From Aaosphaeria pasadenensis (Eukaryota; Ascomycota; Dothideomycetes; Pleosporales): DNA of 64,000 nucleotides. Where the stretch lies: contig JAKLMB010000008.1 of assembly GCA_022813625.1 (NCBI GenBank), forward strand, positions 124,001 to 188,000, written 5' to 3'. Both the position numbers and the translations under genes were made by a program. Under the pieces are notes generated by a model. That model had not been told where the DNA came from and ran no database searches. It saw nothing but the letters and a program-made list of their open reading frames with translations. Below are positions 47,545-57,861 of this stretch, in pieces. Within the stretch, counting starts at the first letter, position 1. The number at the start of each line of letters is the position of its first letter.

Positions 47545-48778
47545 TGAACCAATCTCTGGTCGTCACTTTCCTACGTTTCTCTTTCGCAGAAATTTGCTTC
47601 GTATACCTAGTCAATTGTTGTAATTTCGTCATTTAAGCGCTGGCAGTTGGTGTTTTCTTCAATCAAAGCTATCTTTATTGTTCCTAATAGGGTTACCACT
47701 CGAATAGGTAGATATTCGATTACCCAATTGGGTAGGTACATGCCTCTCTCACGTGAGAATACTTGATCTGGAACCAACGTCACTGTCGTCACAAAGAATG
47801 ATGATGCGGTTTTCCTCCCGCAACTACCGATAACAAGGTTACCAAGATCTTGCCTTCAAACGAAGCCCAACTGGGAGGCTTTGACGCGTTCGCCCACAAG
47901 TCTCAAACTTCTCAACTTTGATGATGCAAATAACTCGGAGCTGCATCGCTTCAGATATGGGCAGTGATGATCAAAAGGATACCAGGACCTTGAGCAGCAA
48001 CAGGCACGGAGTTCTATTTGACTCTACGGGTAATTGAACGCGAATCAAGCTTGACGGTTTTTGCTCCATGACTTCTCTTTGCTCATATCAAACGCGTAGT
48101 GTCTGGACGGAGTACCACAATTTGCCCTACGAGGTATGTCGTAAGAGCCAAAGGAGTAATGGAATGCATAATCGACCATTTCCAGGCCCGACCCCCTTCT
48201 TTCCCGTTGCATCCGAACAGACCTTAACCATTACATAGGCATTCGCTAAGCTTTTCATAGCTAGAACTAAATCCATCTGGAATGGACGCCTCTCAACCAT
48301 GGTCCAATCAGTAAGACTTTGTTGTTCTATTCTAGGTAGGAAAAGGTGCACGGTGAACGCTTGAGATTCTTTCCCTAGCTTTCTACGTGTTTTCCAGTTC
48401 AAAGTCTTGACGCCACTGCTCTCACCAGCCACCAGTATCAGGCACCATATGTGTAATCATGGATTCGGTAACCAATGGACCCGGATCTTTTCTGGGGAAG
48501 TCATTACCGTGGAGAGTTCCCTGGACCCGATTTGTTAGTCAAGAACTTTGAAGTGACAGAGGGGCAATGGTGCCCAAAATTAAACCTTGACTGCATCTGT
48601 CAAGTCCGTTTCCGGTACCTCTCTGGAGGCTTCAGAATCTTGATATAAGAATGTCAATCTTACTCTGTTTCAAGTCTATATTCATCCAGCATCCCATTCA
48701 GTTATCTTGACTTCTTATCATTATATCGAGATCTTCTCTTTACTATTAATCCTTCTCGTCATAGTTGACCCATCCAAA
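47545..48778. other. intergenic region
   Basis: No gene seen. The right end is the LsdA-like promoter, with a TATA-like box and a 125-nt ATG-free leader. Confidence 0.6.
48644..48650 (+). promoter_or_regulatory. TATA-like box of the LsdA/Rds1-like gene
   Basis: TATAAGA lies 129 nt before the start codon. From 48654 to the start there is no ATG. Confidence 0.4.
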
Positions 48779-49831
48779 ATGCGTTCATTCCTCTCGTTTG
48801 CTGCCTTCGCGGCCTTCGTCTCTGCCTACCCTACGGCAGAAAGTGACAGTGTCTTCCCTCTACCAGACGGGTTCCCCAACCCAAGCGATGAGCAACTTCT
48901 CAGTATCGAGAAGGCAGCCTTTGGTACTTTGCCCAACGGTCCCCCACCCAGCCAGATCAGCAACGAGGGTATCACCAACCTGAAGCTCATTGCCTTCAAC
49001 GAGCTGTTCGAGGTTGATTTCTTCACTCAGCTCATTTCCAACATTACCAACAAAGTCTCCGGCTACGACCTTGGGGATGGTCAGGACTACATCCTGTCTT
49101 CGCTACAGGCCATTGTTGCGCAAGAGGAACTACATGCATTGAGCGCCAATGGACCCCTCAAGGCCTTTGGCTTCGAAGAAATCCAGCCTTGCAAGTACAC
49201 CTTCCCAGCCGATAGCTTCAGTTCTGCGATCGCACTCGCGGGAACTTTCACCGATGTCGTCCTTGGAACGCTACAAGATGTCGACCAAATCTTTGCACAG
49301 AACGGGGACATTGGTCTTGTGCGTGTCATTGCCTCGGTCATTGGCAACGAAGGAGAGCAGGAAGGCTTCTTCCGCCTCACTCAAGGCAAACGCCCCAGCT
49401 CGCAGCCCTTCCTTACCACATCAGTCCGCGACTTCGCCTTTACGGCCATCCAGTCCTTCGTCGTTCCTGGAAGCTGCCCCAACATCGATACCATTCCCCT
49501 CAAGACCTTCAAACCCCTCAACGTCTTGACATCGGACATCTCCGCCGAAACTAAGGAAATCCAGTTCTCGATCAACATCAGCGGAATCGAGGACTGGAGC
49601 TCTCTCAGCCTTGTCTATATCAACCAGCAGAACGTCCCCATCGTCGAGTCGCTCAGCAACACATCGGTCGAGGGTGAGACTCTCACTTTCACTGCTCCAT
49701 TCCCCTATGAGGAGAATCTGCTCACTGGCCTCACGATCGCTGCTGTGACCCAGGGCTCGGGACCGTTTGCCGATGCCGATGCAGTTGCACAGGCCGCTCT
49801 CTTTGGACCCGGATTGATCGAGGGCCCATAA
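48779..49831 (+). CDS. secreted ferritin-like protein, LsdA/Rds1 (late sexual development / stress) family
   Basis: Single-exon gene of 350 residues. I choose the ATG at 48779 because it starts a clean signal peptide (MRSFLSFAAFAAFVSA, cleavage before YPTAES). The upstream in-frame extension would only bury it. The body matches the fungal LsdA/Rds1 family: a helical ferritin-like core with NLKLIAFNELFEVDFFTQLISN and an IVAQEELHALSANG helix, whose Glu-Glu-x-His resembles a di-iron-type helix. A C-terminal beta-rich part follows. Asn-x-Ser/Thr sites occur (NIT, NIS, NTS), consistent with secretion or the cell wall. Family members are induced during sexual development, starvation or stress, and the biochemical role is unsettled. 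A 63-bp duplication directly follows the stop codon. Confidence 0.9.
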   Translation: MRSFLSFAAFAAFVSAYPTAESDSVFPLPDGFPNPSDEQLLSIEKAAFGTLPNGPPPSQISNEGITNLKLIAFNELFEVDFFTQLISNITNKVSGYDLGDGQDYILSSLQAIVAQEELHALSANGPLKAFGFEEIQPCKYTFPADSFSSAIALAGTFTDVVLGTLQDVDQIFAQNGDIGLVRVIASVIGNEGEQEGFFRLTQGKRPSSQPFLTTSVRDFAFTAIQSFVVPGSCPNIDTIPLKTFKPLNVLTSDISAETKEIQFSINISGIEDWSSLSLVYINQQNVPIVESLSNTSVEGETLTFTAPFPYEENLLTGLTIAAVTQGSGPFADADAVAQAALFGPGLIEGP

Positions 49832-50757
49832 ACCCTCTATATATATTTTGCATTCTAGCCTCAGATCTGTTGCATCAGCCATCAAGATCACTGCATAGAA
49901 GCCCATGATTTTGCATTCGAGCCTGCGATATATTGCATCATCCATCAAGATCATAGCATAGAAGCCCGACTTTGCAATCTGATTTGTTTATAAGGCATAG
50001 GGGGTTGTAGTTGTCATTTGGAAAATGTTGCTATTTTAAAAATAATGTAAAAGTAGTAGATAAAAAAGTCAATTAGATAACAACTTATTTCATAAATCTC
50101 TTCCCCCTTTCTTGCAGGTATAGCCAATCGTGTTCTAGCTTGCACTTGTCAGTAATAAAACGTCTCATCGCAAAGAAGCTTCATAGAACATTTCGAAACG
50201 CGTAGAGCGACAGGAGAACGCGGGAGAACGCTCCAATCAATAATACAAAGCTACCACCCATAAGGCCAGCGCCCTAAATGATTCCATCATCCTAGAATCC
50301 TATCAGGTCCACTTCGCGCCTGTTCGCCATGCGTTCGCGCCATCCCTCTCAGCTGCCCTCCTTGACGCCAAACACCCTCGAAATTGCTTACACCCCACAT
50401 CCACCAATCACAGCGTCCATACACCTCAGCTCCAGCGACGCACGATCATTAAGATGAATTCCACGCCGAGCGTGTCAGACGCCATTTCCGCACTTCTCAA
50501 CGTGCGTGTTGTCGCTAATGTGCATGTGGTCGGGTGTACCTGTGCAGCTGAGGGTGCTAGGGAAAGGGGGCTCCGAGAAGATAGCGATGACTGCCGGTGG
50601 GGGAAGAGGATGGGATTGATCAGCGTGGGATACACGGTATGCCTTAAAGAGTGGTATGGTACGAGGTTCAAGATGCTGTAGTGCGGCCTGGTGTTCATCA
50701 ATACTCTCATATTTTAATTTTAATCTTCAATGCTTCTTCGATCTCGGTCCTGCGATA
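49832..50757. other. intergenic region with 63-bp tandem duplication
   Basis: No gene seen. A 63-bp direct duplication (49846-49971) lies just after the LsdA-like stop. An AT-rich stretch follows at about 50030-50100. Confidence 0.6.
49846..49971 (+). repeat. 63-bp direct tandem duplication downstream of the LsdA-like gene
   Basis: Copy 1 is 49846-49908 and copy 2 is 49909-49971. Both contain TTTTGCATTC.AGCCT, TTGCATCA.CCATCAAGATCA and GCATAGAAGCCC, with about ten differences. A third partial start (TTTGCAATCTGAT) follows. It begins 15 nt after the stop, so it probably lies in the 3' untranslated region. Confidence 0.9.
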
Positions 50758-52079
50758 ATGGCGTTGAGTGAACGCGCGACGAGTGCGTTTGATACCGGTA
50801 GTGGAAAGGCGATCTTGGGTGTTTCGTTGGCTTTTGCTGTTACATCGACTATTTCGCTGGTGCTTAGGTTTATTGGGAAGAGGTTCAAGAGAACGAGGTT
50901 ATCTTCTGAGGATTGGTTTATCATCGTGGCTCAGGTATGTTCATAGTCTTGCTGGTAGGCAAGTGTGCTAAGAAATTGTACAGGCTTGCCTATATGGATT
51001 AGCTGTGCTATGTATACTCCGTATGATAATTATTCCCGTCATTGATATTGGAGCTGACATGACTCACAGAGGCTTCAAGAGGAGGTGCTAGCAATAAAGC
51101 AACAGAATGGCCATACGCATCTCATAGTACTCGTATCTCAAAATCACCTACAGCTCAGAAGGTAGAATGACCAATTCCATTCCAAATGACATGCCAACAC
51201 CAACTGACCGAAACGCAGTTACTAATTCCCATCCAATGCCTCTTCGCCGCCTCGGTAGCCTCAATAAAAATCTCCATTTGCTTATTCTACAACCGCATCT
51301 TTCCTTCCAAACATTTTCGCATCGCTTCTTGGATCATAATCGGCCTCGCCAGTGCCTGGGCGATTGGATACATCACCTTCGTTCTGGTATCCTGCAGGCC
51401 ACTCGCATATTTCTGGAATCCAAACATTGCAGGTGGCACTTGCGTCAAAGACAGAATCACGCCGTTCATGGTAATAGGAGCGCTGGACGCTCTTGTGGAC
51501 ATCGTGATACTCATTCTTCCGCTCCCAATGCTGTACAAACTCAACGTTAGATTTCCCGACAAGGTTGCCCTCATAATAATTTTTGGTACTGGAATATGGT
51601 AGGTGTCCAACTCCAAAGTTTGAACACGTTCATTTGAGTTCTGAAGACTGATGAAGATTTTACTGAGGGTCAACAGTATAGCAGCCATCTCGATCGTCCG
51701 TATGCATACTTTGATTAGGGTATCAAGCTACACCGACGCGCCAGCTCTTATCCTCACCATCATTGAACCATCTCTTGGCATGACCGTAGCCTGCGTGCCG
51801 CTTACACGACCTCTCTTCCGCGGCATCTTTCCGCGGCCACTACGGACGGGCAGTGGCGTCGATGAATATGACGGAGGCAATGCTGGTGGTGGCTTTGGAC
51901 GATTGGCGTCGTGGGAGTTGCCCAGTTTCGTGGACAGGAATCTGTGGCGGGGAAGGGCGATGGGTTTTGGGAGGGAGGAAGAGTTCGTTACGACGTTGGT
52001 GTTGGAGAGTGGGACGTGGAGTGATGCTGGTGAAGGGAGGACGAGAGATTTGAATAGTAATAGTAGAGGTGGTGGATGA
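50758..52079 (+). CDS. fungal rhodopsin-domain (DUF-type) seven-TM integral membrane protein
   Basis: Five exons (50758-50934, 50984-51020, 51070-51161, 51219-51598, 51677-52079) give 362 residues. The helices read in the family order: ILGVSLAFAVTSTISLVLRF, then the RLSSEDWFIIVAQ loop, ACLYGLAVL, LLIPIQCLFAASVASIKISICLFYNRIFP, IASWIIIGLASAWAIGYITFVLVSC, FMVIGALDALVDIVILILPLP, KVALIIIFGTGI and IAAISIVRMHTLI, ending in a LILTIIEPSLGMTVACVPL helix. RPLAYFWNP and the LPLPMLYKLN block are typical of this fungal family, which lacks a retinal-binding Lys and includes PTH11-like relatives. The C-terminus (about 255-362) is Gly-rich and hydrophilic. Small exons 2 and 3 (37 and 92 nt) are held by introns of 49 and 57 nt with CTGAC branch sites. 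It is tail-to-tail with the amidase, 68 nt apart. Confidence 0.88.
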
Positions 52080-52147
52080 ATGATTTCAGTCTTACTTAGA
52101 TATACCCTTTTTAATATTTACATAGATTTCATGAGAGCTGATTGCAT

Positions 52148-53928
52148 CTACAACTTCGACGCTGGTCCCTTTCCAGTGCCCTTGATTGCAGCTTCAATGG
52201 CAGCCATGGCCTCACATAGCTTCCGCTCTTCGAGCTTGGGAGCCACGACTTGCACGCATAGTGGTGTGCCCAGATATGTTTCGCGATCGACATTGTTCCC
52301 TGGATATTTGTCAGTATGGTTACTTTCATGTTGTTTGGAGTAGGAGACGTACATAGCTCGCGATTTGCCTTGTCCCAACTACCCAGCGGCTTTGTATTTG
52401 GAAGCTCGCCTTGCATGTCTGCTCGCTCGAAGAACCTAACCGGAACTGTGCCCGCAGGATAGTCTAGCAGGACGAAGCTGCTTGTGTAGCTTACGCCATT
52501 CCAACGATCGATTGGTGGCACTGGATGTGGAGCCACAGGCGTGATCAAGGCATCGATTTCTTGACCAGTTGCATCCTTCCAGATCTTCAGGAACTCCGTT
52601 TGTAGATCCGTCTTTTTGGCGTGAAGTTGGCGCACCTTCTCGAGCGAAAGTGGCTCTTTGCGTCGCAATCTTGTGGAAAGCCACGGGGAAAGGGGCTCGT
52701 TGGCGGATTCTAGGAGATCGAACATTGCATTCCCGCCCTCGATGCCGAAGAGAGAATTTGCCAGTGACTGGCATTGGGAGAAGATGGGTGTAATATCCAT
52801 CTCGACTACCTCAATACCAGCGTGACGCATCTTCGATGCAACTTCATCCAAAAGTCTTGCGATCGGTGGATGCGGCTCGATCACTCCATCCCTCCTCACG
52901 ACACCAATACGAAGTTTGCGTCCCGAAGTTGAAGACAGCGTGTTCCAAGGTGATGGCAAAACATCTGGGTCCTGCTCCCAGGATTTCTGCTCGGCGAGCG
53001 CCTTAAAGAAGAGCTCGATGTCCCTCGCAGAGTGAGCCAACGGACCTGCACTCGCGGGGATACCAAGTTTGGCGATTGCCGGGAGCGTACCGCCTTCCTG
53101 TCCGGCATACGAGATACGTTGCCAGCTAGGCTTCAAGCCGAACGTGCCGTTACACATGGCAGGAATTCGAATTGATCCCCCAACATCCGTACCCACTCCC
53201 AGAACAGAACCTCTCATACCCAGTAATGCACCCTCGCCACCGCTGCTTCCACCGGCCGTGACGAGCGTGTTGAAGGGGTTAAGGGTACGGCCGAAAGTGT
53301 TATTATGGGAATCGAGAGCCATGAGTGTTTGCGGAACATTGGTCTTGCAGTATAGGACTGCACCTGCTTTCAAAAGAGCATCCACGAGTACAGAGTTCTC
53401 GGTTGCTGGATTGAAAGCTAATGCCGCAATACCAATAGATGCGTCATGGCCTTTGATTTTGAACGTGTCTTTCAGTGAGACGGGTATACCATGGAGCGGG
53501 CCTAAGGGGGCCTTTCCAGCAGCTAGATGTGCATCTAGTTCTTTGGCACGGGATAGAGCCTCATCGAACAATATTTCGGTAAGACAGTTCGTTAGTTGGT
53601 GTGCAATTGCAGCTCTCTACATAGCCAGTCAGCCATTGCTGTCGAATAAAAGGAGAAGACGACATGCCTTGCAAAATGCTTTTGTGACATCTATGCATTT
53701 CAATTCTTTTCTTCTGATAGCCTCGGCCAGCGCAGTAGCATCGAACTCCTCTGTGATTTTAAGTTCTTCCTGGCTCAAGATTCCACTCTTCCTCGGTATG
53801 TCGATGTATGTCCTGACATCGGGTGATGGAGAGCTGTTCAACAGCCATTCGGTAGGCAGACGTGAGTATTGTTCATCCTTCTTTTTCTTTGCAATTATTT
53901 GCCACTTTTGCTCCGTATCATTGGCCAT
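52148..53928 (-). CDS. amidase (amidase-signature family; acetamidase/FAAH-like)
   Basis: Serine hydrolase that cleaves C-N bonds of amides. Three exons on the minus strand (53668-53928, 52353-53616, 52148-52299) give 558 residues, usual for fungal amidases. The catalytic triad is complete: Lys136 in GIPVSLKD, cis-Ser211 in AGGSSGGEGALLG and nucleophile Ser235 in GVGTDVGGSIRIPA. The N-terminal block EEFDATALAEAIRRKEL and the C-terminal LGTPLCVQVVAPKLEERKL are family-typical. There is no signal peptide, so it is probably cytosolic. The first intron can be joined only with a GC donor (AAG|GCATGT to GTAG), which yields AFCKRAAIAHQLTNCL; the nearby GT choice would create a stop. The substrate is unknown, and fungal members use acetamide, aryl amides or fatty amides. 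Confidence 0.95.
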
Positions 53929-54746
53929 ATTGATGAATCTTGTTTGTTGATGGAAAGTACTGGGGAAGGCATGGTTATGGTTCTTATTTACGTTCATAGA
54001 CCGAGGTTGGATTCCCAACTGAGAAGTGGGGTAGGATTTCCGTTTCAGGGTTCTTGAGCAATAATATGTAACGCCGGTCCTGAATAACGTCTTGCCAAAC
54101 ATTTGCATGATGGATTCATATCATATAGACATGCAATTTTGGAACTAGAAACATATATGGTATAAGACTTCCATTGCTTCACTACTAGATTTGTGATCTT
54201 GACCGGAGGAGCCGTTATCCGGGGCCGGAAGGATTGGGTACATGATTTATCATCACAACTTGCAACAAACCCTAATTTGTCTAACACAGATGTTTTAATT
54301 ACGTATGATGGGATCTTTTCTCAGTGGTTGATTTTGATTAGATCCTGCAGATTGAATGATTGCGACTAGAACTCTTGTAGTCCGATCTGCCTCGAAGCGC
54401 AATATACCCAAAACTTCTGCCTTCTAGAGTGGCTACCTGCTTTTCATCTGATGGCGTATAAGACCCTTCAAAGCATATATCTATGTAACGAGGCAAACGC
54501 TCCTCGCATTTTTGAATGTGTTTGACGGGAATTCAGTCTACGTCATTGGAATAAATCACGAGAATGTTGAACAGAGGGCCTCTGTCGACAGGGAATTTGA
54601 CCCATCCATATGTTATATTCATTTGTTGCTTGAAAACTCCCATTTTGTGATTCGTTGACGATTTGATGATTTTGAATATGGATACATTCCACGCCAATAA
54701 AAACGCCTTTAATGCTGGTATATCCTCCCATGTTCTCTTAAATTCT
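53929..54746. other. intergenic region
   Basis: No gene seen. The sequence is A+T-rich and holds the amidase upstream region and the 3' flank of the DUF1770 gene. Confidence 0.6.
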
Positions 54747-55366
54747 CTAGTCGACTACCTGATCCTTGTAATACTGAGTATAATGTCAGTCTTGCTCATG
54801 TTTCACATGCCAGTAGTAGGTCTACAGACACCCAAGAAATCAACACTCACCTCCGCAGCTTTCCTCCCCAGATTCTTGTTCCTTAGTCCCGAGTTCTGCT
54901 TCGGAAGCGACCACTTGTTCACGCCCCACCACCACCGTCGTATCCGCGCGCCCATGGTCTGTCCGCTGAACTTGGAGCTCCGGTTGAAATGTTGCCATCC
55001 GCTGACCGTGAGCGCCCACAGCATACCTTGCGTGAAGCACATCAGGACCTGGTCGCGAAATGTTATCCACAAAACACCTTTCCAGCTCTCCGCGTGTTCG
55101 ATGCTCTTCAGGTAGCTTTGCTCGAATCGTAGGTCGGGAAGAGGTGGCATCGTCTTCCGCCTCGGGAGGGGCTGTAGCACGCTGATGGGGATCTCATCTT
55201 CATCAGCCTCTGAAATTGCGTCTGGGTCGTGCTGTGAATGGAGGCGGACCGGCTCTTTCTCTGACGCAGCTGTCGATGGGTTGATGTCGTGCCTGGGTGA
55301 TGGCTGGCGGTTGATGTGGGCGAACTGAAGCACGGAGGCTATCTCCACAGCGGGGTCATTCGCCAT
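54747..55366 (-). CDS. DUF1770 family protein
   Basis: Two exons on the minus strand (54851-55366, 54747-54773) give 180 residues. The N-terminus (ANDPAVEIASVLQFAHINRQ), SPRHDINPSTAASEKEP, the acidic ISEADEDEIPISVL stretch and MPPLPDLRFEQSYLKSI match the fungal DUF1770 family. A hydrophobic helix lies in the DQVLMCFTQGMLWALTVSGW segment, followed by a basic RIRRWWWGVNKW. The last exon adds only YYKDQVVD. It is preferred because the intron has a CTGAC branch site near the acceptor and the short extension fits the family C-terminus, whereas the unspliced read-through gives unrelated sequence. The molecular role of the family is unknown. It is divergently paired with calcineurin B. Confidence 0.85.
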
Positions 55367-55654
55367 CTCTAAGGATTCTATATCAATTCAATTGCAAGTC
55401 TCCGTCGATGCGCGCAGTGACGACAAACCTCGGACGTGAATGTCGAAAGGCTTGGCGGAGATCGGAGCGGAAAAATGGTGACCGTGATTGGCTCAGTCCA
55501 GGCAAGCTTAAACCAGTGGGACCGTATCCAGCCCAGAAATCCCACCCCCGCGAACCTCAAACAAACTCCCCTATAGTTAGACTCCAACGAAAACCGAAGC
55601 AAACACCCCCGAGACATAATATCTTTTTGCCCACAGACGCACACAGTCGCCAAC
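55367..55654. promoter_or_regulatory. 288-bp bidirectional promoter (DUF1770 / calcineurin B)
   Basis: Only 288 bp separate the two divergent start codons, so both promoters must share this space. On the calcineurin side the last 177 nt are ATG-free. Confidence 0.6.
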
Positions 55655-56412
55655 ATGGGAAACCAACCTTCTGCTATACTCGACAACATCGCCTCTGGCT
55701 CGAATTGTACGTAATTTCGCGGGGTCGCGCCTCGCCGCCGGTGTGCGCTGCCCGCGGGGCTGAATGCCATGGGCATGAGCTGACGGCGATTGAATAGTTG
55801 ATCGAGATGAGGTTGACCGCCTGCGAAAGCGCTTCATGAAGCTCGATAAGGTATGAGGGAGCACCTCTAGCCGGTTTGTATCGTTGCTAATTGATTCGTC
55901 CAGGACAACTCCGGTACCATTGAGCGAGACGAATTCCTTGCCCTCCCACAGATCTCATCGAACCCGCTAGCAACACGCATGATCGCCATTTTCGACGAAG
56001 ACGGTGGCGGCAGCGTCGATTTCCAGGAGTTTGTGTCTGGACTGTCGGCGTTCAGCAGCAAGGGCAACAAGGAGGAGAAGCTAAGGTTCGCTTTCCGGGT
56101 GTACGACATTGATCGCGATGGATTTATCAGCAACGGAGAGCTGTTCATCGTGTTGAAGATGATGGTGGGAAGCAACTTGAAGGACCAACAGCTCCAGCAG
56201 GTACGATCCACAGACCTAGAGGGAGATTTACCGACTTGATTGCGGCGCTCTCCAAGATGACGTAAGGATTTGACTAACGTAGTGAACAGATTGTCGACAA
56301 GACCATCATGGAGGCCGACCTGGACCGCGACGGCAAGATCAGCTTCGAGGAGTTCACGAAGATGGTGGAGAACACGGACATTTCGATGAGCATGACTCTC
56401 GACCAGTTCTAG
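55655..56412 (+). CDS. calcineurin regulatory subunit B
   Basis: Ca2+-binding subunit of the calcineurin phosphatase, which signals stress, cation and pH responses through Crz1 in fungi. Four exons (55655-55706, 55798-55850, 55904-56200, 56290-56412) give 174 residues, the expected length. Gly2 (MGNQPS) is a likely N-myristoylation site. Four canonical EF-hand loops occupy residues 34-45, 66-77, 103-114 and 144-155, each with Asp at position 1, Gly at 6 and Glu at 12. The calcineurin-A docking face (MMVGSNLKDQQLQQ) and C-terminal SMSMTLDQF are intact. All junctions fall at conserved residues. It was identified with very high certainty from near-invariant family sequence. Confidence 0.98.
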
Positions 56413-57076
56413 GACCAAAGACGGTCGGCTTTTGTTGCTGAAACGTTTCCCATCCCCCGGGCGGGGTTTCCTCTCCCGCAAACATCAAAGGCATCAACTC
56501 GGTTTTCGGCGTGGAGTTTAGGGGTTTTTCTCTTTTGAAACAGGCTATGAGAGGGTTGTATCTTCGACAAAGGTACATGATATCCATCAAACGACAGGAT
56601 TTTTCGAACATCATTATGGACGATTCTATGACCTACAGACACAGACGTAGGAATTGAAGACCAGAGTACTGATGTCAAACCCAGTACTCTCTTGCTTGCT
56701 GGTATGATTAATGTATTCATAGGGCTGTGACTAGGATTGCCATGAGCGTATTGTACAAGTCATCACTAGTCACTTCGTTGTCTTGTCTAGCCTTCTACCA
56801 CGACGTAGTCGTCACATCCGAGAAGCCATGAAAGGTGCACATGTACATACTCCTCCAGTCCACCGAATAATCCACATTCACAATTGCCAATTCCACGTCT
56901 ACCTGCACACCCTCATATCCCACTAAACAGCAGTGACTTAGCATAGCCGTCACCCGTCTATAACAACTCCAATTCATACTTCACGTAACTTCCCATCCAT
57001 TTCGCACTCTGTCTTTTGATACATTCGCATCACTATCACTCCCCTCCCCCTTTTCCCCTTAGAAAATTAATGATTC
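56413..57076. other. intergenic region
   Basis: No gene seen. This is the 3' flank of calcineurin B and the 3' flank of the small minus-strand gene. Confidence 0.6.
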
Positions 57077-57214
57077 CTATAACGTCACCAGAATCTTCCC
57101 AACAACATACCCCAACAGCCCGCCATAAAGCACGAATACGACGGCTAGTACCGTCAGTGCGTACTCTCCTGATGCCATACTCCCCCCGCCCGCTGCTGCT
57201 CCTGCTGTTGACAT
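57077..57214 (-). CDS. small single-pass membrane protein, unknown (45 aa)
   Basis: I start at the ATG at 57214 (MSTAGAAAGGGSMASGEYAL). A longer in-frame extension exists but reads poorly. The product is 45 residues: a Gly/Ala/Ser-rich N-terminus and one long hydrophobic helix (ALTVLAVVFVLYGGLLGYVVG) ending KILVTL. The size and shape are those of a tail-anchored or organelle-complex subunit. I do not recognise the family. Chance hydrophobic frames of this length exist, so support is moderate. Confidence 0.45.
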   Translation of the reverse strand: MSTAGAAAGGGSMASGEYALTVLAVVFVLYGGLLGYVVGKILVTL

Positions 57215-57567
57215 GATTTGTGGTCTTTGAAGTTTAGAGTGGACTTGAGTGAGCTGGGTAAGTTTAATCAAAGTAGTGGAGGTGCGTGTGGATATTTGGG
57301 TTTGGATTAGGGTTGCGTGTTTCGGGAATGATGTGGGGGTGTTTTGGGATATGGATCTGTATGTTCTTCCGGTTGGTGCCAGATGTGTGAGAGATGAAAA
57401 GATGGGTGGGATTTAAGTTGTACCGTTGGGTAAAAAGTATCAACTACGATACCAAACTCTAGAAAACCGAGTGAGAAGGATAAGGTGAAGGGATTGAATA
57501 TGCGTTACGGTTTTCATAAGTAACGGCGAGGATGTGAAAGTTAACTGCTTGTTTCCTCTTCTATGTA

Positions 57568-57610
<43 letters not shown>

Positions 57611-57861
57611 GTTTATGTGTATATGTGATGCATATGCTATGTAATGTGACGAATTATTTAACATTCAAAACCACCAATGCACCTATGTATCAACGCCTTC
57701 TTCCTCTACCATCACCTTATGCTCTTCTGTGATGCCTGAATTATTCACAGATGCCCCTTCTCGGAGTCCTTTTTTCTAAAATTCACAAATATATACCTCC
57801 ATGCTTCACCACCTCCCGATGCTCTCCTAAAAATTCGTTTCAAAAGCAGAAGATACTCCAT
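57215..57861. other. intergenic region with hexanucleotide repeat
   Basis: No gene seen. A (GTGTAT)n array is at 57562-57627. Confidence 0.6.
57562..57627 (+). repeat. (GTGTAT)n hexanucleotide array
   Basis: About nine consecutive units, decaying at both ends. The unit resembles fungal telomere-like TG-rich DNA only superficially. Confidence 0.9.

Noticed and set aside
33738..53928. Idea of a secondary-metabolite or catabolic gene cluster (permease, acyltransferase, SnoaL-domain protein, amidase)
   Set aside because: No backbone enzyme (PKS, NRPS, terpene synthase) or shared pathway logic. Genes are spaced by 0.1-4 kb on both strands and mixed with housekeeping genes.
57562..57627. (GTGTAT)n array as an internal telomere remnant
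   Set aside because: The unit is not the TTAGGG type used by Pezizomycotina and nothing else suggests a chromosome end.
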